Source: Rhodoglobus vestalii (GTDB taxonomy: Bacteria; Actinomycetota; Actinomycetes; Actinomycetales; Microbacteriaceae). From it: 64,000 nt of DNA. Made by a program: the position numbers and the translations under genes. The stretch is from positions 2,356,001 through 2,420,000 of the forward strand of contig NZ_VFRA01000001.1 in NCBI RefSeq assembly GCF_006788895.1. Direction: 5' to 3'. Positions 43,337 through 51,073 of this stretch are shown piece by piece. Numbering within the stretch: position 1 is the first letter of the stretch; every line of letters starts with the position of its first letter. The notes under the pieces were generated by a model. It made no database searches, was not told the origin of the DNA, and worked only from the letters and a program-made list of their open reading frames with translations.

Positions 43337-44052
43337 AGCGTGGCCTCATCGAGGATGGGTTTGGCTGCTCGAACGCTCAATTCTACCGCTCGAAGTTCGT
43401 CGTACTGAGCGCGGGTAGCGGGCTTGCGCATATACCGCACACGGTCAAAGATGTCAGCGCTGCTTGCTAGTTCAGCTGCGCACTCTGGGAGGGCACGCGA
43501 GGCCTGAGCTGCGAAGCCGTGCGCCGTCGTGCCGGGTGTCATGGCGACGAGAGTGCGTTCCGAGAGCCCGCGTGCGATTGAGCGAAACATGTCTGCGATC
43601 GCGCTGGCAAAGTCTTCGCTTGCCGCCGCTTTTTCGGCGGCTTCGCGGAGTTGCGCTGCAGTCCGATAGTCAGTTTCGCCGAACAGTATCTGTTCGTGCC
43701 TGCTCTTGCGGTTGAGGCGAGGCAGCCCGTAGACGACGATAGCGGCGATGATGGCGATTGCAACAAGCGCGATGAGAACCACGAGTACAAGCGTGGGGAC
43801 GGTATTGCCGCCGCCAACGGTCAGCGATTCAAGCCAATCACTGAAGGCTTTGGAGATGCGGTCGAACAGTGTGGGCTTGGCCGCCTGATAGGGAGCTTTC
43901 GAGAGCTCGGAGAGGAGCCACTCGGTTGCTTGATCCGAATCGGGCGCAACGGGCACCTCATGAGTCACCGTGCCAGCGAGCCGGCGGAACGAGCCAGCGA
44001 GCCACGGGAACGAACCCGTCGATGCGGTTGACGTGAGCGTCGTTAGGATCAT
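43333..44052 (-). CDS. DUF4129-domain membrane protein
   Basis: A 239-residue protein with a hydrophobic N-terminal segment, an extracytoplasmic part (PVAPDSDQATEWLLSELSKAPYQ) and a second membrane helix (LVLVVLIALVAIAIIAAIVVYG, about 88-109). The cytoplasmic DUF4129 domain has MFRSIARGLSERTLVAMTPGTTAHGFA. It is coupled on both sides by ATGA/GTGA overlaps to the GDPD-type membrane protein and the DUF4350 protein. Some DUF4129 proteins are fused to transglutaminase domains; none is present here. Confidence 0.86.
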   Translation of the reverse strand: MILTTLTSTASTGSFPWLAGSFRRLAGTVTHEVPVAPDSDQATEWLLSELSKAPYQAAKPTLFDRISKAFSDWLESLTVGGGNTVPTLVLVVLIALVAIAIIAAIVVYGLPRLNRKSRHEQILFGETDYRTAAQLREAAEKAAASEDFASAIADMFRSIARGLSERTLVAMTPGTTAHGFAAQASRALPECAAELASSADIFDRVRYMRKPATRAQYDELRAVELSVRAAKPILDEATL

Positions 44053-45218
44053 GGAGCCGTGTATGGCGAAGGCTCGGCCGAGCGCTGTGCTCTGCTGTCG
44101 TTGGTGACATAGGGATCGGGCACTGACGTGTCACCGGTGTTACGTGCTTCGACAAAGCGCGTTAGTTCAAGGTCGAATCCTTCTTTGCGCATTCGCAGAT
44201 CGATGTAGAGCAGCGCGGGGGCGGCGGACTGAATAATGATCGTGACGGCTCCGATCGCCACCGATATCACCATTGTCAGAATGTAGAGCCCGACAAAGGC
44301 GGCGAATGCGGCGGCTTCGTTGCCGGTGGGGTTGAGCAAACTGATGCCGAGGCCGGCGATGAAACCCAGTGGCGCGGTCACAACGCTGGCCACGGTCTGC
44401 ACAATCACGATGATGAGGGCGAGGATGCCGAAGATGCGCCAGAAGCTTCCCGAGACCAGAGACCAGGAGCGGCGGATCGCGCGACTGAGAGTCAATCGTT
44501 CGATCATCAGAGCGCTCGGCACCAGAGCTAAGAATGTGCCCAACCACGCGGTGAGGGCCAACCCGCCAACGATGCTGGCCAGGACGGTGAGCACACCGAT
44601 GATGGTTCCCGCGGTGCCTCCGATTGCAAAGAAGAGTGCCGAGATCAGGGTAAAAACGATGATGCCGATGAACATCGCCAGTGCCACAAGCGCAGACCAG
44701 CCGATGAGGGCCCCTATCCGACCTTTGGCGGCGTTCCACAGCCCGCGCAGCCGCAATTTTTCGCCGACGGCGCCACGGGCAACTTCGAGGGAAACGATTC
44801 CTTGCAAGATTGACCCGCCAACCAGCGAGAGTGCTACCACGAAGAGTGCGGCAAGAATGACGCCCGCGGTTGCGCCTGCTTCGATGGTCGCAGAGTCTGC
44901 TTCACTCGCGCTGAGGGTGCGATCGATACCGGAGACGGTAATGATTCCAACCAACACGAGCGAGAGCACCGTGACGATGCCCATGATGACCAGCGAGAGC
45001 CCAAAAATGGGCCGAGGATTGCGGCGCAAGACCATCAGCGACGCTGAGAGGATTGTGCCGAGGGTCATCGGCCGCAGGGGGATCAGGCCTGGCTTGGGCG
45101 GTGGGGTCCAACTCGCGGAGGATGCCGCGAGTTGCGGCGATCCCGGCGTCGTGTAGGGGTCTGGCTCGGTGCTTGCGCCCGTACTATCTGGCGATTGCCA
45201 TGGACTGTTATTGCTCAC
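44049..45218 (-). CDS. Membrane protein with glycerophosphoryl diester phosphodiesterase-type membrane domain
   Basis: A 389-residue protein. It has a proline-rich cytoplasmic N-terminus (about 1-45), the motif GLIPLRPMTLGTILSASLMVLRRNPRP, then about six membrane helices. SRAIRRSWSLVSGSFWRIFGI and LLYIDLRMRKEGFDLEL near the end are landmarks of this group (PF10110-like). The catalytic phosphodiesterase domain is absent, so only the membrane part is present. The start is GTG at 45218. It heads the minus-strand run of five genes to 39848; 120 bp separate it from divergent mtrA. Confidence 0.82.
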   Translation of the reverse strand: MSNNSPWQSPDSTGASTEPDPYTTPGSPQLAASSASWTPPPKPGLIPLRPMTLGTILSASLMVLRRNPRPIFGLSLVIMGIVTVLSLVLVGIITVSGIDRTLSASEADSATIEAGATAGVILAALFVVALSLVGGSILQGIVSLEVARGAVGEKLRLRGLWNAAKGRIGALIGWSALVALAMFIGIIVFTLISALFFAIGGTAGTIIGVLTVLASIVGGLALTAWLGTFLALVPSALMIERLTLSRAIRRSWSLVSGSFWRIFGILALIIVIVQTVASVVTAPLGFIAGLGISLLNPTGNEAAAFAAFVGLYILTMVISVAIGAVTIIIQSAAPALLYIDLRMRKEGFDLELTRFVEARNTGDTSVPDPYVTNDSRAQRSAEPSPYTAP

Positions 45219-45338
45219 GTCTCACCCTCGAATGTTGAAGTGTATGTATTCAATCGCCATCATGCTTTCACACTCGACTACTCTTATGCGAAAGCTTCTC
45301 ACTCTGTTAGCCCGAGAGCTAGAAAGTATCGAGGACAC

Positions 45339-46019
45339 GTGAACCCACGAATTCTTGTAGTCGATGATGACACTGCCTTGGCAGAGATGATCGGAATCGT
45401 TCTACGTACCGAAGGTTATGAGCCATTTTTTTGCCAAGACGGGGCGTTGGCGTACGACGCTTTCAAGTCGGCAGCGCCCGATTTGGTGCTGCTCGATTTG
45501 ATGCTGCCCGGTGTTGATGGCATCGAAGTTTGTGCTCGAATCCGCGAAGAATCGGGTGTGCCCATCATTATGCTCACCGCAAAAGGTGACACAGCGGATG
45601 TCGTGAAGGGCTTAGAGAGTGGAGCTGACGACTACGTCGTTAAGCCTTTCAATCCCAAAGAACTTGTCGCTCGTGTGCGCACTCGTCTGCGTCCCGCAAG
45701 TGACGCAGCAACCGGAACTCTCACGATTGGCGACCTCGAACTCGATATTACGGGTCACGAGCTTCGCCGCGGGGAAACCAAAATTAATCTGACTCCGCTC
45801 GAATTCGAACTGTTGCTCGCCTTGGCGATGAAGCCCGAGCAGGTGTTTACTCGCGAAATGTTGCTTGAGCAGGTGTGGGGCTATCACTACAAGGCGGATA
45901 CGCGCCTAGTGAATGTGCACGTGCAGCGGTTGCGCGCCAAGGTCGAAGAAGACCCGGATAACCCGAAGATTGTGATGACGGTTCGCGGTGTTGGTTACCG
46001 CGCCGGCAGCAGCGCGTAG
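45339..46019 (+). CDS. mtrA: Two-component response regulator MtrA
   Basis: A 226-residue OmpR/PhoB-type regulator. The receiver domain has Asp9-11, the phospho-acceptor Asp53 (LVLLDLMLPG), Thr80 and Lys102. The winged-helix domain runs from about 130 to 222 and ends with RLVNVHVQRLRAKVEEDP and VRGVGYRAG. MtrA is near-invariant in actinobacteria and controls cell division, chromosome replication and wall remodelling genes. GTG at 45339 follows GAGGA and gives MNPRILVVDDD; a frame open to 45132 is rejected. The 120 bp upstream serve both mtrA and the divergent operon. mtrB begins 5 bp after its stop. Confidence 0.95.
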   Translation: MNPRILVVDDDTALAEMIGIVLRTEGYEPFFCQDGALAYDAFKSAAPDLVLLDLMLPGVDGIEVCARIREESGVPIIMLTAKGDTADVVKGLESGADDYVVKPFNPKELVARVRTRLRPASDAATGTLTIGDLELDITGHELRRGETKINLTPLEFELLLALAMKPEQVFTREMLLEQVWGYHYKADTRLVNVHVQRLRAKVEEDPDNPKIVMTVRGVGYRAGSSA

Positions 46020-46024
46020 CGAGA

Positions 46025-47635
46025 ATGCGCGATTTCGACTGGCGCGAGGGGGTGCAGCGGCTCGCCGCTCTGTGGCGCTCGTCGCTCCAGTTGCGCACGG
46101 TGGCAATCACGGTGCTGCTGTCATCCGTTGCTGTGGCCGTCATCGCGGGTTACATGTCGCTGAGCGTCGGGGCCAACCTGTTTGACGCCAGTCGCGATCA
46201 ACTCACCCGAACTTCAGCCAACGCCACTCTTGCTGGGCAACAAGTTTTTGATGCCGCAGACGAAGGGATCGGGCTCGAAGACCTCGACATCATGCTGCGT
46301 GACGCGGCCGGGGTCATCGAGAGTGTGGCATCCAGTACCGGCGGCACCAGCTACGCCATTTTGCGGAGCCCCGGCCAGGAGGGTGCTCGGGTGCCCTCAG
46401 ATGTTCAGTCGCAGGGGTTGGCCTCTGATGTGCTCATCTCACAAGAACTCAGAGACGTTGTTGCTGATTCGACCGAGCAGCGCACCTACTGGCAGTCGGT
46501 GGCTCTCACCCAGCCGACCGATGGGTCGGTCAACCCTGGGCTTGTTGTCGGATCAACACTTGATATTCGGGGGGCTCAATACGAGCTATATCTCGTATAC
46601 GACATCAGCGATACTCAAGACACATTGGTTGTTGTCCAGCAGACGCTCGGCCTAGGTGGCTTTGCGCTTCTTGCGCTCATCGGAGCTGTGACCTACCTTG
46701 TTGTGCGACTCGTTGTGGCCCCGGTAAAGCTTGCGGCGGAGACGAGCCAGCGCTTGGCGGCGGGTGAACTTCAGGTGCGCATCCCGGTGCAGGGTGACGA
46801 TGTGATCGCCACTTTGGCGCGCTCCTTCAATGGCATGGCCACAAGCATGCAACAGCAAATCACCCGACTTGCCGCACTTTCTCAAGTGCAGCAACGATTT
46901 GTCTCCGACGTCTCCCACGAGTTGCGCACCCCCCTCACCACAATTCGGCTTGCGGGGGATGTGCTGTATGACCAAAGGGAGAGTTTTTCGCCGGCCACGG
47001 CCCGCACCGCAGAACTGTTGCATACCCAGGTTGAGCGCTTCGAACTGCTGTTAGCGGATCTGCTTGAAATGAGTCGCTACGATTCGGGTGCCGTCGACAT
47101 GGAGACGGAACCGACTAACCTCGTGCGGCTCGTTGAAGACGCGCTCGAGAGCCTTTCGTCGCTCGCGGCAAGCAAGGGCTCAGAACTGCGGCTAGTGGCC
47201 CCCGGCGGCTACTGTGAAGCCGATGTCGACCCGCGCCGCATCCGACGTGTTCTGCAGAACTTGGTGAGCAATGCGATCGACCATGGCGAGGGGCTGCCAA
47301 TCGTTGTCTGGGTCGACAGCGATCAGGATGCGGTAGCGATTGCCGTGCGCGACTATGGCGTCGGCATGAGCTCTGCCGCTCTGGAGCGCGTCTTTGACCG
47401 GTTCTGGCGGGCGGACCCGTCGCGGCAGCGAACTACCGGGGGCACAGGGCTTGGACTGGCGATCGCTCTCGAAGATGCGGTGTTGCATGGCGGTTGGCTT
47501 GAAGTGTGGTCGGATGGAGACAGCGGCTCATGCTTTCGACTCACGATCCCCCGCGCTCCGGGAATCGAATTACGGTCTTCGCCGCTCGAGCTCCCACCGA
47601 GCGACGAAGTGCCGCGGTTGGGGGAAGGCGAATGA
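46025..47635 (+). CDS. mtrB: Two-component sensor histidine kinase MtrB
   Basis: A 536-residue membrane kinase. TM1 is at about 25-50, an extracytoplasmic sensor domain spans about 51-205, TM2 (LGGFALLALIGAVTYLVV) at about 208-228 and HAMP follows. The H-box is FVSDVSHELRTPLTTIRL with the phospho-acceptor His298. The ATPase domain has the N-box QNLVSNAIDHGEG, then DYGVGMS, FDRFWRAD and TGGTGLGLAIA. It phosphorylates MtrA. It overlaps lpqB by ATGA, which supports the known functional link of LpqB with the MtrB sensor domain. Confidence 0.95.
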   Translation: MRDFDWREGVQRLAALWRSSLQLRTVAITVLLSSVAVAVIAGYMSLSVGANLFDASRDQLTRTSANATLAGQQVFDAADEGIGLEDLDIMLRDAAGVIESVASSTGGTSYAILRSPGQEGARVPSDVQSQGLASDVLISQELRDVVADSTEQRTYWQSVALTQPTDGSVNPGLVVGSTLDIRGAQYELYLVYDISDTQDTLVVVQQTLGLGGFALLALIGAVTYLVVRLVVAPVKLAAETSQRLAAGELQVRIPVQGDDVIATLARSFNGMATSMQQQITRLAALSQVQQRFVSDVSHELRTPLTTIRLAGDVLYDQRESFSPATARTAELLHTQVERFELLLADLLEMSRYDSGAVDMETEPTNLVRLVEDALESLSSLAASKGSELRLVAPGGYCEADVDPRRIRRVLQNLVSNAIDHGEGLPIVVWVDSDQDAVAIAVRDYGVGMSSAALERVFDRFWRADPSRQRTTGGTGLGLAIALEDAVLHGGWLEVWSDGDSGSCFRLTIPRAPGIELRSSPLELPPSDEVPRLGEGE

Positions 47636-49311
47636 CGAAAATATCGCGGCTGATGACATTTGCCGGTGCGGGCCTCGTAATGGTTGCTCTCGCTGGATGT
47701 GTTGGGGTTCCTCTGTCTGGTGAGGTTGCGTCGGGGCCGCTCATCGATGCTCAGATTGACCCCAAGTACGAAATTGTGGCTGAGGGGCCCGTCGCGGGGT
47801 CGACTCAGGAGCAGATTCTCACCGACTTTATGAACGCCGTGCGTGCCCCCTCACGCGAATACTCAGTGGCGAAAGAGTTTTTGACGCGAGCAATGGGCGA
47901 ATCGTGGGAGCCCGCGGCGAGCGCAACCATTCGCGAACGCGACAAGCTCCCAGCCATTTCGCCAACACTCGACGACGATACGGTCACCTACTCATTTTCC
48001 GCGCAGGCAGTCGTAGATCAGCGCGGGGTCTACACAGAGTTGCGAACACCGGCATCGCAAACGCTCACGTTTGAATTCGAACGTCAAGACGGTGAGTGGC
48101 GAATCGCCTCAGCCCCGCCGGGAGTCGTCCTGTCGAGCAACGGATTCGAAGTGAGCTTCGAAGAACAGGTGCTCTACTATTTCGACCCCAGTTTTTCCTA
48201 TCTGATCCCCGATCTGCGGTGGTTTCCTGCGCGCCAATCCTCTCAATCGCGCGCGGTTCAAGCTCTACTTTTGGCTGATTCGCCGTGGCTTCAACAGGGT
48301 GTCGTACTGACCGCATTCCCGGCAGCAACCACGTTGGGTAATGCTGGCAGCGTGACCAGTGGTCGTGCTGTCGTCGACCTCAGTACGGAGGCACTGTCGG
48401 CCAATGCGGTGGCTCGCGAGCGTATGCGGCAACAGCTGTCTGCGACGCTGCACACTCCGATTGTGGTGCTGACTGTTGACGGGCGTGAGTTGGAGACCTC
48501 AAGCTCCGGCCAGACCGCCGCCGTCATCGAGCCGACCCCGAGCGGACCATTGGTGGTCGGAACAGCGAGCGAATTTGGATTTAATACCAATGACGGGCTG
48601 AGCAAGATCAGTGAGCTGAGCACTGTTGTCACCGCCGCGGGGGCAAGCGCCGTCGCGCTGTCGTCCGACAGACTTTCCGTCGCCTATTTGGCCGGTGATG
48701 GCGCTGCCTACTTTGCTTCGCTTGGAGCCTCGCCCCGCATCGTTGACGATCGCCCCGGTCTTACCGCACCCTCGCTTGACCCCTTCCGCTTCATTTGGTC
48801 GGCAGAGCGGTCGAATGCCGCATCACTGTCCACCTTCGAGGTAGACGGCACTGAGCATGCGATCCAGTCATCCTTGCCGGCAGACTCAGAGATTGTTTCG
48901 CTGGATGTTTCGCGAGACGGTGCGCGCCTGCTCGTGTATCTCTCGTCACCGTCGGGCCCGCAGCTGCTCGTGTATGGAATTGTGCGGCAACAGGGCAACG
49001 TTCCCATTCAGCTCGTCGAACCGATCGTGCTACCGGCCCGATTTGGTGTGCCCATTGATGCGGCGTGGGTGGGGTCAAGCGCCGTAGCCACCCTGTCGGC
49101 AACCGATGAGTCTGTTGTGGCCACGGCGTTCAGCCTCGGTGGGCCCAGCCAAAATTTGGGCACTGTCGATGGCGCACGACAGTTGGTGAGCACCGGAACC
49201 AACACGGATTCACTCAGGCTTCTGGCCGAAGGCGAAGTTTGGCGCCCGCAGGGGAGCCAAGAATGGGCGCGCACGGGCCTTGACGCCTCCTACCTGGCTG
49301 TGCAGCAATAA
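47632..49311 (+). CDS. lpqB: Lipoprotein LpqB
   Basis: A 559-residue lipoprotein. The signal peptide ends in the lipobox VALAGC, with Cys23 to be lipidated. A GerMN-type domain sits at about 200-310 (SRAVQALLLADSPWLQQGV), followed by the LpqB beta-propeller region (SSDRLSVAYLAGDG, VSRDGARLLVYLS). LpqB interacts with the MtrB extracytoplasmic domain and modulates MtrA phosphorylation in mycobacteria. ATG at 47632 overlaps the mtrB stop; the earlier frame start at 47506 lies inside mtrB and is not used. Confidence 0.94.
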   Translation: MTKISRLMTFAGAGLVMVALAGCVGVPLSGEVASGPLIDAQIDPKYEIVAEGPVAGSTQEQILTDFMNAVRAPSREYSVAKEFLTRAMGESWEPAASATIRERDKLPAISPTLDDDTVTYSFSAQAVVDQRGVYTELRTPASQTLTFEFERQDGEWRIASAPPGVVLSSNGFEVSFEEQVLYYFDPSFSYLIPDLRWFPARQSSQSRAVQALLLADSPWLQQGVVLTAFPAATTLGNAGSVTSGRAVVDLSTEALSANAVARERMRQQLSATLHTPIVVLTVDGRELETSSSGQTAAVIEPTPSGPLVVGTASEFGFNTNDGLSKISELSTVVTAAGASAVALSSDRLSVAYLAGDGAAYFASLGASPRIVDDRPGLTAPSLDPFRFIWSAERSNAASLSTFEVDGTEHAIQSSLPADSEIVSLDVSRDGARLLVYLSSPSGPQLLVYGIVRQQGNVPIQLVEPIVLPARFGVPIDAAWVGSSAVATLSATDESVVATAFSLGGPSQNLGTVDGARQLVSTGTNTDSLRLLAEGEVWRPQGSQEWARTGLDASYLAVQQ

Positions 49312-49337
49312 CTTTTCTCCACCGATTACTCGCGGCG

Positions 49338-49370
49338 CTCAGCGTGCCGGGAGCGGGCGTGCACGCTGAG
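49338..49370 (+). terminator. Perfect 10-bp hairpin between lpqB and comF
   Basis: The arms CTCAGCGTGC (actually 49338-49347) and GCACGCTGAG (49361-49370) are perfectly complementary around a 13-nt loop. The 3' arm runs into the comF Shine-Dalgarno region GAGAGG (49368-49373). There is no T-tract. It could be a weak terminator for lpqB or a structure that hides the comF ribosome-binding site. Confidence 0.5.
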
Positions 49371-49374
49371 AGGT

Positions 49375-50145
49375 ATGACACCACCACCGCCACGCGAACG
49401 CGATCGCACTCCTCGCGGGTGGCACGGGTGGCTCGGGGTGGTCATGCGCGAGGCTGTGCGCGACGCGTGGGCAGTGGTGATGCCCGTCGAATGCGCTGGA
49501 TGCGAGACTCCCGATCGAGCGCTCTGCCCCGAGTGCGCTCGCAGTCTGGTTGCGGTGCCCACGATCCACTCAACTCCCCAGCACGTGCGTGTGTACGCCG
49601 CTGTGCGGTACGAAGCGGTGGTGCGCAGAGTTCTGCTTGCATTCAAAAATCAGCATCGCACCGACCAAGCCCGGTCGCTGGCGCGACTGCTAGCGCCCGC
49701 GCTTCACCGCGCCATCGCCGACACAACCGCCGACACCAATGCCGAGTCGATTGGCGGTGGTCGAGGAGAAGCTGCAGCTCTTATCGTTGCTGTTCCCACG
49801 AGCAAGCGCGCCTTTCGTTCCCGTGGTTACGACCCCCTGAAGCTTGTGCTCGGCGCTGCGGGAATCCGCCATCAGCCAATACTGCGCGCCGTCAAAAAGA
49901 CGGCGAGTCAGAAGCATCTCGGGGCTCAGCAGCGCGCCATAAATGTGCAGGGGGCGTTCGTCGCGACGCGCTGGCTTGGGTCAACCCGGGTCATCATTGT
50001 GGATGATGTGCTCACGACCGGAGCCACGATCGACGAGGCTGCGCGGGCAATTTCTGCTGCCGGTGGCACGGTGATCGCCGCGGCAACCATCGGGTTCACC
50101 CCCAGAACCGGAGCGTCTCGTGACTTTGCCAGCGGCGAGGACTAA
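49375..50145 (+). CDS. ComF-family phosphoribosyltransferase-like protein
   Basis: A 256-residue protein. It has an N-terminal zinc finger with cysteines at 40, 43, 51 and 54 (CAGCETPDRALCPEC) and a phosphoribosyltransferase fold ending in the PRPP loop VIIVDDVLTTGAT (about 206-218). ComF homologues were named for DNA uptake in Bacillus, but this lone gene in the mtrAB-secA block (Rv3242c position) may have another role in nucleotide or DNA metabolism. SD GAGAGG directly precedes ATG 49375 and is next to a hairpin listed separately. Confidence 0.9.
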   Translation: MTPPPPRERDRTPRGWHGWLGVVMREAVRDAWAVVMPVECAGCETPDRALCPECARSLVAVPTIHSTPQHVRVYAAVRYEAVVRRVLLAFKNQHRTDQARSLARLLAPALHRAIADTTADTNAESIGGGRGEAAALIVAVPTSKRAFRSRGYDPLKLVLGAAGIRHQPILRAVKKTASQKHLGAQQRAINVQGAFVATRWLGSTRVIIVDDVLTTGATIDEAARAISAAGGTVIAAATIGFTPRTGASRDFASGED

Positions 50146-50171
50146 GTTATGGAAAAGGGCGCGCAACAAAA

Positions 50172-50189
50172 GCTGCCTCACGAGGCGGC
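50172..50189 (+). promoter_or_regulatory. Small hairpin in the comF-hpf gap
   Basis: GCTGCCT (50172-50178) pairs with AGGCGGC (50183-50189) around the tetraloop CACG, with one G-U pair. It lies just before the hpf ribosome-binding site AGGAGGT (50204-50210). There is no T-run, so a leader structure is as likely as a terminator. Confidence 0.35.
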
Positions 50190-50214
50190 CGCGCATGATG
50201 GCTAGGAGGTCGCC

Positions 50215-50913
50215 GTGGAAATCACCGTCAACGGACGAAATGTAGGAGTCACGGATCGTTTCCGTGAGTACGCGATTGAAAAGTCTGAGAAAGTCGCTCG
50301 CCTCGCTGACAAGGCGATTGCCTTCGAGATCAAGGTAAGCCGGCACCACGAGACCAAAGGGTCGAGTGGGGATGATCGTGTTGAGTTGACGTTGATTGGA
50401 CCAGGACCGCTGGTTCGAGCGGAATCTGCTGGCTCAGATAAGTATGTTGCTTTCGATCTGGCTATGGGCAAGCTCATCGAGCGCATTCGCCAGTCCCTCG
50501 ACCGCAAGAAGGTGCACCGCGGCAATCATCGCCCCACGTCGCTGCGCGAGGCTAGTGCTGGCGGCTTCGCTGTCGTTGACATCACTCCAGCCAGTCCCGA
50601 TGTGATTGAGAGCGTTACTACCGGGGTAGTGCCAACTCAGAACTCTGAACCCGAGCCCGGTGACGATGACTATTCACCCGTGGTAATTCGCCGCAAGGTG
50701 TTCCCATCCAGTCATATGACGGTCGAGGAAGCACTTGACCACATGGAATTGGTCGGTCATGACTTCTTCCTCTTTGTGGATAGTCAAACCGACCGCCCCA
50801 GTGTGGTTTACCGTCGCAAAGGCTGGGATTACGGTGTGATTAGCTTGGAAGAGATGGCTGAAGAGGCGGCTCAGGGTGGGCGTTCGCGCAAGCGTCGAGT
50901 CGCCGCGGGCTAA
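50215..50913 (+). CDS. hpf: Ribosome hibernation-promoting factor, long form
   Basis: A 232-residue protein. The N-terminal S30AE domain (about 1-105, MEITVNGRNVGVTDRFREYAIEK and VELTLIGPGPLVRAE) binds the ribosomal decoding region. A linker follows, then the C-terminal dimerisation domain (about 165-225, VIRRKVFPSSHMTVEEALDHMELVGHDFFLF and YRRKGWDYGVI). Long HPF makes 100S ribosome dimers in stationary phase or stress. The start is GTG with a strong SD AGGAGGT 4 nt upstream. Its place between comF and secA matches Mycobacterium tuberculosis Rv3241c. Confidence 0.94.
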   Translation: MEITVNGRNVGVTDRFREYAIEKSEKVARLADKAIAFEIKVSRHHETKGSSGDDRVELTLIGPGPLVRAESAGSDKYVAFDLAMGKLIERIRQSLDRKKVHRGNHRPTSLREASAGGFAVVDITPASPDVIESVTTGVVPTQNSEPEPGDDDYSPVVIRRKVFPSSHMTVEEALDHMELVGHDFFLFVDSQTDRPSVVYRRKGWDYGVISLEEMAEEAAQGGRSRKRRVAAG

Positions 50914-50954
50914 GCACACCAATTTTTGGGCCTGAACTTGATACGATTACGAAT

Positions 50955-50996
50955 CGGTAACGCGGCTGCGCGCTGAATGCATGCACCGCGTTGCCG
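50955..50996 (+). promoter_or_regulatory. Stable stem-loop in the secA leader
   Basis: CGGTAACGCGG (50955-50965) pairs over 11 bp with CCGCGTTGCCG (50986-50996), with one G-U pair and a 20-nt loop that can pair further inside (TGC/GCA). It lies in the 160-bp hpf-secA gap, about 77 nt before the secA start. With no T-run it may be a leader structure or the hpf terminator. Confidence 0.4.
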
Positions 50997-51073
50997 CGAC
51001 GTAAGCGTCTAGAAGCTGCGCCTCGTCGAGCAGTGCCAGGGTCGGACCCGTCCGACAAGAATGGGAGTATTCG

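Noticed and set aside
42593..43408. A 271-codon frame antisense to the DUF4350 gene
   Set aside because: Gly/Cys-rich shadow of a conserved, translationally coupled gene.
45132..45338. N-terminal extension of MtrA by 69 residues
   Set aside because: MtrA begins at MNPRILVVDDD; GTG 45339 has an SD and the extension covers the divergent promoter region.
50944..50956. Palindrome CGATT-ACG-AATCG upstream of secA as an operator
   Set aside because: Arms are only 5 bp, expected by chance, and it is not placed on a recognisable promoter.
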